Below, piece after piece: positions 9,101 through 18,000 of a stretch of DNA of 64,000 bases. The DNA comes from Thalassospira sp. UBA1131 (GTDB taxonomy: Bacteria; Pseudomonadota; Alphaproteobacteria; Rhodospirillales; Thalassospiraceae). The notes under the pieces were generated by a model that was given only the letters and a program-made list of their open reading frames with translations, was not told the DNA's origin and did no database searches. Location of the stretch: NCBI RefSeq assembly GCF_002311515.1, contig NZ_DCAO01000132.1, positions 21,509 to 85,508 of the forward strand. The letters are read 5' to 3'. Both the position numbers and the translations under genes were made by a program. Within the stretch, counting starts at the first letter, position 1, and each line of letters starts with the position of its first letter.

Positions 9101-9736
9101 CTAGGAAGTTGGGATCGCAGACACGATCATCAGCACGCCAAAAACGACAAAGATTACGCCGGTCAACGCACGCCCACGCCGGGCATGTTCCGGTTTTTGA
9201 AACATCCTTACGACGTGCCGCGCACCAATTGCGTAACCGCCCAGAACAACAAGCTTTGCAACGACAAACGTCAAAACCAGAAGTGCCAGAACAGCTGGGC
9301 CGCTCTCGGCGGGAATAAACTGCGGGAACAATGCCGCAAAAAACAGAACGGCCTTTGGGTTGCTGATCCCGACACCGAATGAGTGAAACCAGAGAGCCAA
9401 ACCGTCGCGTCCACGTGCTATCTCAGCAGTCCCATCGGCCTCTTTCGGTTGGACGACGGGTCTGAGATACGTCCACCCCAGCCACAGGACATAGAACGCA
9501 CCAAGCAAGCGCAGGCTGAGAAAAATCAGTGGATACGCTTCGAGTAAAGCACCCAAGCCAACCACCGAAAGTGTCGCCAGCAGTGCAATTGCGACAAGAT
9601 CGCCACTCAGTGCACCCAATGCGCGACGCCACCCAAAGGCAAGAGCATTGTTAACGAGAAACAATGTCGACGGACCAGGCGTCGCGCTTTGAGCTGCGCT
9701 GATCAAGATAAAAGCAAGATATGATGATAATTCCAT
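9101..9736 (-). CDS. LysE/RhtB-family exporter
   Basis: This encodes 211 residues with about six hydrophobic helices. The N-terminal TPGPSTLFLVNNALAFGWRR is the family signature, and the later GISNPKAVLFFAALFPQF is the second conserved block. Members export amino acids, homoserine lactones or related small molecules through the inner membrane. It lies between the two YcaC-like hydrolase genes on the same strand and may export a product of that neighbourhood. The gap to the hydrolase at 9033 is 67 bp. Confidence 0.9.
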   Translation of the reverse strand: MELSSYLAFILISAAQSATPGPSTLFLVNNALAFGWRRALGALSGDLVAIALLATLSVVGLGALLEAYPLIFLSLRLLGAFYVLWLGWTYLRPVVQPKEADGTAEIARGRDGLALWFHSFGVGISNPKAVLFFAALFPQFIPAESGPAVLALLVLTFVVAKLVVLGGYAIGARHVVRMFQKPEHARRGRALTGVIFVVFGVLMIVSAIPTS

Positions 9737-9914
9737 TGCGCACCCAAGACAATAATTTGTTCAACGAAACAGAAATGGTTAAAGTAACCCAATAGTTTTC
9801 CTGCCTTTTTTGTAAAGCAGAGCGCCATTTCCATTCTGACTCTCAAGAAGTGATGAAGAGCCGTGACAAATCCTCAGGCGTTCATCTGGAATCTGATCAG
9901 TCCATTATTTATCC

Positions 9915-10559
9915 CTAGCCAGGGACTGGCGTGTTAAGCAGTTGCTGTTCCCATTGGAATGCGACACCACTCGCCCCGGCATGTTGCTTAAGTATCTCGG
10001 CAAGTTCGGGAATATGTTCTTCGCGCGCCCAGTCGCGTTGCCACTCGGAGGCCAGAGCCAGCCATGTCATCATATTCGCGCCTGCTGCGATCATCCGCTG
10101 GATAGCAACTTCATGTGCCTCGACTGAAACACCGCCGCATGCATCGGTTACGACCGTGACATCCCACCCTTCGCCAAGGGCCTGAATGGTTGGCATGGCA
10201 ACACAGACTTCGGTCCACAGACCCGCTATAACAAGTTGCTTGCGGCCCGTTTCCTTGACGACATCTACCACTTTTGGGTCTTGCCAGGTGTTGATCAAAG
10301 TACGGTCAATAATTTCCTGTCCGGGAAAAACATCGGTAATCTGGGGGAAAATGTTCCCGCCCTGACGTGCGATCACGGAAGTTAAGATGGTCGGTACGCC
10401 AAACGCCTTGGCAGCTTTTGCCAGTCCGACTGTGTTGTTAACCACCATATGGGGATCGTGGCTATTGAGGTTTGCCAGCTGGTAAGGTTGGTGGTCGATC
10501 AGCACAAGTACCGAGTCTTCAGGGCGAAGTAGCGAATCAAGGCCATTACGAATGCGCAT
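9915..10559 (-). CDS. Isochorismatase-family cysteine hydrolase, YcaC-like (copy 2)
   Basis: The protein has 214 residues from the ATG at 10559, preceded by GAAAGGGACAG. Landmarks are LVLIDHQPYQLANL with D22, R86 in IIDRTLINTW, and GLWTEVCVAMP with C119; ASEWQRDWAREEH matches the YcaC end. The shared segments NNTVGLAKAAK and GLWTEVC show it is a paralogue of the enzyme at 8356-9033. It is divergent from the LysR gene at 10705, with a 145-bp gap that should carry the shared control region. The substrate is unknown. Confidence 0.9.
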   Translation of the reverse strand: MRIRNGLDSLLRPEDSVLVLIDHQPYQLANLNSHDPHMVVNNTVGLAKAAKAFGVPTILTSVIARQGGNIFPQITDVFPGQEIIDRTLINTWQDPKVVDVVKETGRKQLVIAGLWTEVCVAMPTIQALGEGWDVTVVTDACGGVSVEAHEVAIQRMIAAGANMMTWLALASEWQRDWAREEHIPELAEILKQHAGASGVAFQWEQQLLNTPVPG

Positions 10560-10704
10560 AGACTGTCCCTTTCGATATTCGAAACAGGGCTTGATTGCTC
10601 GAATTATTGTATTTTGCGCCCCGTGAAATGACAGTCGCAGGTCTCTGGATAAGACACTAGTGCCCGTATATGATATGCTGTGTCGCAGCACAGGGAACGC
10701 GAAA

Positions 10705-11592
10705 TTGGACATAGAAGAATTAGAAACATTTGTAGAAGTTGCTGACTCCGGGGGGATTTCTCCTGCCGCGCGTCGACTGGGTCTCTCCAAATCAATCGTC
10801 AGTCGGAGACTTTCACGCCTGGAATCTGCGCTTGGTGTCCAGCTTCTGGCGCGCACGACCCGAGGTGCTGCACTTACCGAGGCCGGAGTGACGTTTCGTG
10901 AACATGCTGCGCGGATTCGTGATGAATTAGAGTTGGCGAAGGACACACTGCTGCCAACCGGTGAGCTTTGCGGACGGCTTCGTATCGCCATGCCGCTTTC
11001 ATTTGGTCCGACCCACTTTTCCCCTGTTCTTGCAAAAATGGCGCAACGCCATCCCCAGCTTCAAATCAATGCCTGCTATAGTGATCGTTTCGTAGACCTT
11101 ATTGCCGAGGGGTTCGATTGCGCGATCCGGCTGGGTCACCTTCCTGACTCCAACCTGATTGCAAAGCGGTTTGCACCTATTCATGGCAAGCTCGTTGCGA
11201 GCCCCTCGTACATCGAGATGTACGGTGCACCTGAAACGCCCGAAGATATTGTACTTCACCAAGCCGTTTTACAGGGTACGGAGTCATGGCATTTGATGGA
11301 CGGTGACAAAATCGTCACAGTGCAGCCGCAAGGGCGTTTCAAGTCGGACAATGGCATAGCACTGACCGCCGCTGCGGCAGAAGGTCTTGGCATTGGATGT
11401 CTTCCCAATTGCCTTACCCACGAATACTTGGTTTCCGGAGCCCTCGTTCCGGTGATGCCACAATATCCCCCAAAATCCGGAGGGGGCTTTGTGGTGCGAC
11501 CACCGGGAAGTTACCCGGACCGCAAGGTGCGCATACTAACTGAAATGCTGATTGAGCATGTTCAGGCCAATCCCCATCTCTGGGAAAAATAG
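10705..11592 (+). CDS. LysR-family regulator, paralogue 1 flanking pirin
   Basis: From a TTG at 10705 preceded by AGGGAACG, the protein has 295 residues starting LDIEELETFVEVADSGG (first residue read as Met). This is the usual LysR N-terminus, and similarity to the second copy begins exactly here; a GTG at 10660 would add 15 residues without similarity. The HTH is ISPAARRLGLSKSIVSRRL, followed by LLARTTRGAALTEAG. The C-terminal domain binds an unknown effector. It is divergent from the YcaC-like gene at 9915-10559 and upstream of pirin. It resembles the gene at 12926-13822 closely along its whole length. Confidence 0.9.
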   Translation: MDIEELETFVEVADSGGISPAARRLGLSKSIVSRRLSRLESALGVQLLARTTRGAALTEAGVTFREHAARIRDELELAKDTLLPTGELCGRLRIAMPLSFGPTHFSPVLAKMAQRHPQLQINACYSDRFVDLIAEGFDCAIRLGHLPDSNLIAKRFAPIHGKLVASPSYIEMYGAPETPEDIVLHQAVLQGTESWHLMDGDKIVTVQPQGRFKSDNGIALTAAAAEGLGIGCLPNCLTHEYLVSGALVPVMPQYPPKSGGGFVVRPPGSYPDRKVRILTEMLIEHVQANPHLWEK

Positions 11593-11797
11593 CCCTAACA
11601 AGCCAGCAAGCGCCAACCCGGTCATCTCGGTCAGTCTTATTCCGAGCAGACATTCCACTTCGTGCGACACAGTTAAGCGCATAGCGTGACTAGCGCAGCG
11701 AAAAAACATCCGCCAGTGTGGAGTATCTTTCTGATCGGTAGTGCAATTTTGCCTGCTCGGCCTGCAAGGGCGCTAAGGACAAGTAAGGAGTGCGCGT

Positions 11798-12733
11798 ATG
11801 AGTTGGAACCCCGCATTGCAACCGGGCTGCCCCGATGATGTAGATACTGACGCGATTGAGACACTTATTGTCCCGCGTGCAAGAGACCTTGGCGATTTTG
11901 AGGTTCGTCGCGCCTTGCCTGCACCAAAGCGGCAGATGGTCGGCCCCTTCATCTTCTTTGATCAAGCTGGACCGGCAGAATTTCTGACCGGCCGAGGTGT
12001 TGATGTAAGACCACACCCGCATATCGGTCTTGGCACAGTCACGTACCTTTTCCGCGGTGATTTTCATCATCGGGATAGTACAGGGGCAGACCAGATCATT
12101 CGTCCCGGCGAGTTGAACTGGATGGTTGCCGGGCGCGGTGTATCCCACTCAGAGCGTACGTCAGCGCAAGCCCGGTCCGGGCCCAACAGTTTGTTCGGAA
12201 TACAAACTTGGCTCGCACTACCCGATCAGTACGAGGATATGGCCCCGACATTCGAACACCATAATCAAGAGACGCTGCCAATAATCGAGAATTCCGGCGT
12301 CAAGCTTCGACTTATTCTCGGCAACGCCTATGGCAAGGTTGCACCTGCGACAATGCTCTCCGAGACCTTTTACGCCGATGTGATGATCGAAGCAGGAGGT
12401 CGATTGCCTTTGCCCGACAATCACGAGGACAGAGGCATCTACATCGTCGAAGGTTCTATATTGATCGCCGGACAGGAGTATCAATCATCTCAAATGATGG
12501 TTTTCCGCCCCGGAGACAAAATCACCGTATCGGCTGGTGAGAAAGGTGCTCGTATCATGATCCTCGGCGGCGCCACCCTTGAGGGTCCACGGTACATTTG
12601 GTGGAACTTCGTTGCCTCGTCAAAAGAGCGTATCGAAGAAGCCAAGGTCGAATGGCGCGCAGCAAACTGGGGCAAAGGACGTTTCGATCTGCCTATCAAT
12701 GATCGTGATGAGTACATCCCCATGCCTGATTGA
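11798..12733 (+). CDS. Pirin-family bicupin protein
   Basis: The protein has 311 residues; the ATG at 11798 follows AAGGAG. The N-terminal cupin has the pirin metal motif RPHPHIGLGTVTYLF near residue 70 and GVSHSER near residue 115. The C-terminal pirin_C part includes EDRGIYIVEGS and PRYIWWNFVASSKERIEEA. Bacterial pirins can have quercetin-dioxygenase-like activity or act as redox-sensitive partners of enzymes. The gene sits between two paralogous LysR genes on the same strand, so it is a likely target of one of them. Confidence 0.93.
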   Translation: MSWNPALQPGCPDDVDTDAIETLIVPRARDLGDFEVRRALPAPKRQMVGPFIFFDQAGPAEFLTGRGVDVRPHPHIGLGTVTYLFRGDFHHRDSTGADQIIRPGELNWMVAGRGVSHSERTSAQARSGPNSLFGIQTWLALPDQYEDMAPTFEHHNQETLPIIENSGVKLRLILGNAYGKVAPATMLSETFYADVMIEAGGRLPLPDNHEDRGIYIVEGSILIAGQEYQSSQMMVFRPGDKITVSAGEKGARIMILGGATLEGPRYIWWNFVASSKERIEEAKVEWRAANWGKGRFDLPINDRDEYIPMPD

Positions 12734-12925
12734 GCGGCGTCGAGGATAAACCTCAAAGACAGCCAAGTCGGTCCGGGGTTGCTTTAGCACTCATTTCGAA
12801 ATGTCTTTTTCTGAGATCACAACCAGTAACCGCTGTACATCTATGAGATGGATACGCTCAGTTTCGCGCGGAGTAAACCAACATACCGTGTCGTGCTGCT
12901 GTGTCGTGAAATAGAGAATGCCAAG

Positions 12926-13822
12926 TTGAATATAGAAGACTTAGAAACATTCGTCGTGGTTGCCGATGCGGGCGGAGTTTCTCCCGCTGCAAGACGGCTA
13001 GGTGTATCCAAATCAATTGTCAGTCGCAGGCTCTTTAGGCTTGAAGCAGCGCTTGGTGTTCAGCTTCTTGCTCGAACAACACGTGGTGCTGCCCTCACTG
13101 AATCCGGGGTTGCATTTCGTGAGCACGCCGCAAAGGTGAGTGCCGAAATCGAAATTGCGAGGGATACGATCATGCCCACGGGGGATCTTCGAGGGCGCCT
13201 GAGAATTGCCATGCCGCTCTCATTGGGACCAACACACTTCGCCCCCGTTCTTGCGAAGATGGCGCAACGCTATCCCCAGCTTCAGCTACATGCTTGCTAT
13301 AGCGACCGCATTGTTGACCTTATCGCCGAAGGTTTTGATTGCGCGATCCGGGTCGGCTACCTTGAAAATTCCAATTTGCTCGCTAAACGCATTGGGCCCG
13401 TCTATTTGAAACTGGTCGCAAGCCCGTCTTATATCGAGACACATGGAGCGCCAGAAACGCCCAAGGAAGTCATGGCGCACCAGGCTCTAATGCAGGGAAC
13501 AGAGTCCTGGAAATTTATGGATTGTGACAGGGTCGTCACGGTCCAGCCACAGGGGCGCTTTAAATCCGACAACGGCATCGCTCTTACCGCTGCGGCAACA
13601 GCCGGGCTTGGTATTGCCTACCTTCCCGACAGCTTGATCTGTGAATATTTGAGGTCGGGCGCCCTCATTACAGTTATGACTGGGTATCCTCCGCCGCCTG
13701 CCGCGGCGTATGTTGTCCGACCACCCGGCCAGCACCCTGTGAGAAAAATCCAAGTGCTTACCGAAATGCTGATTGAGCATCTCGAACAAAATCCGTGTCT
13801 TCGGGGGAGGGCTGAAAATTGA
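12926..13822 (+). CDS. LysR-family regulator, paralogue 2 flanking pirin
   Basis: From the TTG at 12926 the protein has 298 residues beginning LNIEDLETFVVVADAGG. An ATG at 12848 would add 26 residues that do not match the sister gene. The HTH VSPAARRLGVSKSIVSRRL and long blocks such as VQPQGRFKSDNGIALTAAA are shared with the gene at 10705-11592, so they arose by duplication. The effector domain is complete. It lies 192 bp after pirin. The two copies differ in the last 40 residues, where effector or partner specificity could have diverged; that is inference. Confidence 0.88.
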   Translation: MNIEDLETFVVVADAGGVSPAARRLGVSKSIVSRRLFRLEAALGVQLLARTTRGAALTESGVAFREHAAKVSAEIEIARDTIMPTGDLRGRLRIAMPLSLGPTHFAPVLAKMAQRYPQLQLHACYSDRIVDLIAEGFDCAIRVGYLENSNLLAKRIGPVYLKLVASPSYIETHGAPETPKEVMAHQALMQGTESWKFMDCDRVVTVQPQGRFKSDNGIALTAAATAGLGIAYLPDSLICEYLRSGALITVMTGYPPPPAAAYVVRPPGQHPVRKIQVLTEMLIEHLEQNPCLRGRAEN

Positions 13823-13988
13823 GAGCAGAGCTCTGACTAACGCGTAGAACTACATCTCAAAACGAATAAGAATTTATCTATGCAGTATTGAGCCGAACTG
13901 CAAAAACGCTCCCTACTCTAAACGCCATGAGGCACAACGGCAGTTTGTCATTTCGCTCAATTTAGAGGGTATGACGAACCGTATGTTT

Positions 13989-14228
13989 GAAATTGTCAGC
14001 TTTTCTGTCAATTATGCAGGTTTTTGTCATCTTTTGTGACAATCGATGACAACTTATCTGGCAATCGAAAATGCTAACCAACTGATTTTTCAAGAAGTCG
14101 AATTTCACCTTTTGTGGCACCTGACAGTCATATAATATGATTATTTCCCGTGGTAACCTTTATCCTCATTCCAATCATCATACTTTAATGCACCGTTCCT
14201 CCCCGAGTGCCTGTCATAGTTCGGGGGC
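13989..14228 (+). repeat. TGTCA-rich intergenic repeat, copy 1
   Basis: About 240 bp of non-coding sequence starting GAAATTGTCAGCTTTTCTGT. It matches the block at 20144-20365 almost base for base over its first 140 bp (shared AATCGATGACA and CTTATCTGGCAATC) and again at its end (TGTCATA-TTCGGGGG). It contains repeated TGTCA and TGACA words, including a TTGTCA / TGACAA inverted pair around 14026-14042. It lies between the second LysR gene and the GntR relic. The same stretch is otherwise empty of genes from 13823 to 14252. Confidence 0.85.
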
Positions 14229-14252
14229 CTGCAGTGACTGCGTTTGCTGGAG

Positions 14253-14573
14253 CTACGTCAGAAGGCTCTTCGAATAATCGAACCCGTCCAGATATTTTGC
14301 CTGAATGAATCGCATGAAACGGTCATGAAACTAGCGGGTATGGGCGTGTGCGAGTTGATCGGCCTTTTCTGTATCCTTGATGCGGATGGCTTCGATCATG
14401 TCGGCATGTTCTGATGTCAGCAGAGCTTCTTCTGGTGATGACGACAGGTAGTCAAAATGCATGTGCAATAGACGTCGCCCTTCATCGAGCATGCGGGCAT
14501 AGCCTTGCTTGAAGTATGGGTTTCCGCCGGCGGTTGCGATTGCGACATGGAAATCCCGATTGGACGCGGACAT
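14253..14573 (-). pseudogene. Relic of a GntR/FCD-type regulator with internal amber codon
   Basis: Read on the - strand, the segment gives SNRDFHVAIATAGGNPYF, then EHADMIEAIRIKDTEKADQL and AHAHTR, the second half of an FCD ligand-binding domain. A TAG at 14331-14333 interrupts it. The frame then continues with FHDRFMRFIQAKYLDGFDYS, a normal FCD end, before a stop at 14253-14255. The family usually has Leu at the interrupted position, so a TTG to TAG change would explain it. The winged-helix N-terminal half is missing. The fragment cannot encode a functional regulator. Confidence 0.82.
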
Positions 14574-14656
14574 GCTCAGATAGTCGTTGGTCTTGCACCG
14601 ACATGATATTATGCACCGAGCATCCCATTTCAGTCACTACCGTGCTGACGCTTTAT

Positions 14657-14764
14657 TTCGTTGCTACAGCGTCGGTTGAGGTGAAAACCGGTAAACGTCG
14701 TATCATCGAGTTCTTGCTTTCGCCCGTGATGAAGTACGGGGATGAGTCCCTCCGTGAACGTTAG
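14657..14764 (+). pseudogene. C-terminal relic of an HlyD-type secretion adaptor
   Basis: The frame ending in the TAG at 14762 reads FVATASVEVKTGKRRIIEFL then LSPVMKYGDESLRER. This is the highly conserved last 30-odd residues of type I secretion membrane fusion proteins. Nothing before about 14657 resembles the rest of an adaptor, which is normally about 400 residues. It sits 253 bp before the giant secreted protein and is probably the remnant of its exporter operon. It has no plausible start of its own. Confidence 0.78.
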
Positions 14765-15017
14765 GGGATATGGGGATGTGGTGGTTTTGGAGCTACCAGA
14801 AATTCCCATTGCAATGGTCTGCTAAGCTCCGGCTATTTTGACATAGCGAGGAGTATTAGAGGTTATTATTTGCCAGAAACTCACGCTATACCTATGAGTG
14901 TTTATTTATACTAATAATAAACCTAAAGCATAGCCATAACTTCAAATGCAATCTTTAATTGTTAACTTGACTCTCCTTTAATTACAGGTCGTAGTATCTT
15001 TTATCCTTCTGATAGAT

Positions 15018-18000
15018 ATGGCTTTTCCGGAAGGCGGAGGCGGTTTTTGTCTAAAGGATACCAATTACGGTTCTTATATCAGAGATGTAAAATTTCCTTT
15101 GCTAACCGGAGAATGGTCGATGTCAGTGAGCAGTTTGAACTGGGGTTCTGGTGGGATTGTCGGAGCCATCAATGAATTGATGGATAACGTCACAGGTGAG
15201 TCGCAAATTACCCATTCAGCGTTGGGGCTCATTTCCTTTTCCGATGTCGACATTGACCGGTATCACAGTATCACCGTGACAGGTCCTGATGGGGCTATTG
15301 GCGGATTTACCGCTATGGTTGCTGACCCGGCGACGGGTGACGGCTCAGGGACGGTTCTTTGGCAATATTCTGTTCCAGATGCGGCGACAGAGCATCTTGG
15401 CGAAGGTGAGACCGTAACCGAGGTCTTCACCATGCATTTGACAGATGATCAGGGCGAAGAAGTTACGCAGGACGTAACTGTTACGGTTACTGGCAAAAAC
15501 GATGCGCCGGAAATCATCGCGCACTCCCCTGATGTAACGATTACCGCATTGGCTGACGGTTCAGAAGGGGAAGGTGAGGCTACGCACACTGCGACGGGTT
15601 CTGTTGAGTTCGATGATCTTGACCTCACAGACTCTCATACCCTGACCGTTTTTTCGCCATATGGACACAGAGGCGAGCTTGTTGCCAACATCGTGCAGTC
15701 CGCAACAGGTGACGGCACGGGGGTGATTGAATGGAGCTATGTCGTTTCTGATGGTTCACTGGACGATCTGTCGTCTGGCGATACTTTTATTGAGAATTTC
15801 CTGCTGCAGATCGATGATGGACACGGTGGTGTTGTCCTGACGTCTGTGAACGTGACATTGAGCGCGCCGGAAAACGCAGCCCCGGTCATTTCAGCCGACA
15901 TCAGTGCTGCTCTTTCTGAAGATGATGCACCGACGATTATCAATTTGCTCGCCAACGCAAGCGACAGCGACGGGGATGACCTTGATGTTCACAATGCGTC
16001 GATCAGCGTAAGTGATGGACGTCCTCTGGCCTATTCCCTGAGCTCGGAAACAGGTGGTCTGGCCTTTGATCCCGGCCAGTTCAATTACCTGACGGAAGGC
16101 GAAAGCGTAACAATCACCGTTTCTTATAATGTGACCGATGGATCGGCGACGGTGCCGGCTTCTGCGGTTATCGTCATAGAAGGGCGCAATGATGGTCCGG
16201 TCGCCGTTCAAGATGTGGTGCTGGCAACCGAAGATACGACAACCTCACCGGTTACAGGCAATGTTCTGTCGAACGATACAGATGTGGATGGCGATGCCCT
16301 TGAGGTCATTTCCGTAAATGGGGAGGCCGGGTATGTCGGGCAGCAGATCAATGGTGTTTATGGCCTGATCACAATCGGTGCGAATGGCAGCTACAGCTAT
16401 GTTCTTGATAATGCGCGTCAGGCTGTTCAGGAACTGGCCGAAGGGCAGGTTGTTAGCGAAAGTTTCAGCTATCAGATCCGTGATGAACATGGCGAAACAG
16501 CCATTGCTTCAGTTGAAGTCACAGTGGTTGGAACGAATGACAGTCCTGTTGTTGCAGGCGTTGACCTTGGTGAGGTTGACGATGACGAAACCCGTATCAT
16601 TACCGCAGCGGAGCTATTGGCAAACAGCAGCGATATTGATGGTGATGCTCTGTCGGTTGTTTCCGTCTCTATCGCTGCCGAAGCAGGGTCGGTCTATGAC
16701 AATGGTGACGGGACTTGGACCTTTGTCCCCCAACTGGGTTATGTTCAGGATGATGTACAGATCGAATTCGTCGTCTCTGACGGCACTGCGGAAACCACTG
16801 GAACGGCATCTATCGATGTGCTTCTGGGGAATGAAGCACCCGTTGCCGGTGATGACACGGTAGATGTATCTGCGAATGCGCCGACGGTGATTTCAGCAGA
16901 AGACCTTCTTGCCAATGATCAAGACGTTGATGGTGATGCTCTTGAGATTGTGTCGGTTGAGGCTGGCGCGCATGGCACGGTGGCGCTGGATGAGGACGGG
17001 AATGTGGTCTTCACGCCGGAAGATGGCTACACGGGCGATGCGTCCTTTAGTTACACGGTCTCAGATGGACAAGGTGGAACAGATAGCGCGACGGTGCAGG
17101 TTTCTGTTACGGAAGTCCAGGATGAGGGCGGCAATGTCACCCCGAATGCCTCCGAGGTCTGGGACACGGCACAGCTGTCCAACGGTGGTCAGGTTGTTAT
17201 CTGGCACAATGGTGAGGGGCTGACGGGATCAAACATCTATGCCGGAGACGGCAGCGTTGTCAAAAGTCATTACAGATTGCCAGGTGATCCGACCAATCTT
17301 GCGGAATTGAAGGTCGAAGGCCTCGCCAATGGTGGCTTTGTTGTTGCGGGATTAAACAGTAACAATCGCGTTGTATTTGCCGTCTATAATAATGAGGGTC
17401 TGCTCTCGCGTTCATGGCAGCCGGTAATTTCCGAGAGTTATCCGCATGGAGTGCCTGATATCATCGCCACGCAAGGTGGTGGTTTTACGTTGGTGATGCA
17501 TGGAAATCGAGGCACCTCTACACGCTGGGACACTTTGGGACGCCGTTATGACGCAAATGGGAATGCGTTAGGTGATGTCTTTGAAATAAATGCACCAATT
17601 AATGGCGATACTCACGCGAATGGAATTGAGCTCGCCGATGGTAGGTTGATGCTGTTTTCTGTCCACAGGCTTCCCAATAATTGGCAGGTTACGGGTCAGG
17701 TCTTCTCTGCAGAAGGTTCAGCATTGGGTGAAGCGTTTGACGTCGCTTCCTCGACCTCCGGGATTGACGATTTTGTCGTTGCGCCGATCCGCCTTAATGA
17801 CGGGCGAATTGCGCTCACGGTTGGTGGGGAACTCCACATTTACAGTGTCGATGGCACTAACAGTGTCGTTGAAGATGTAACAGTATCGTTTGGCGAACTC
17901 GGTGGCAGTGCCATTTCTGATCTGGTTGCCTTGGCTGATGGCGGCGTGTTTGTCCTTTATACCCGGGAGGAAGGGGATGAATATCAGGTCTTTGGTCAGC

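Noticed and set aside
13989..14045. Pho-box reading of the TGTCA words in the repeat
   Set aside because: The TGTCA words are 12 bases apart, whereas Pho boxes use an 11-base pitch, and no phosphate gene is nearby.
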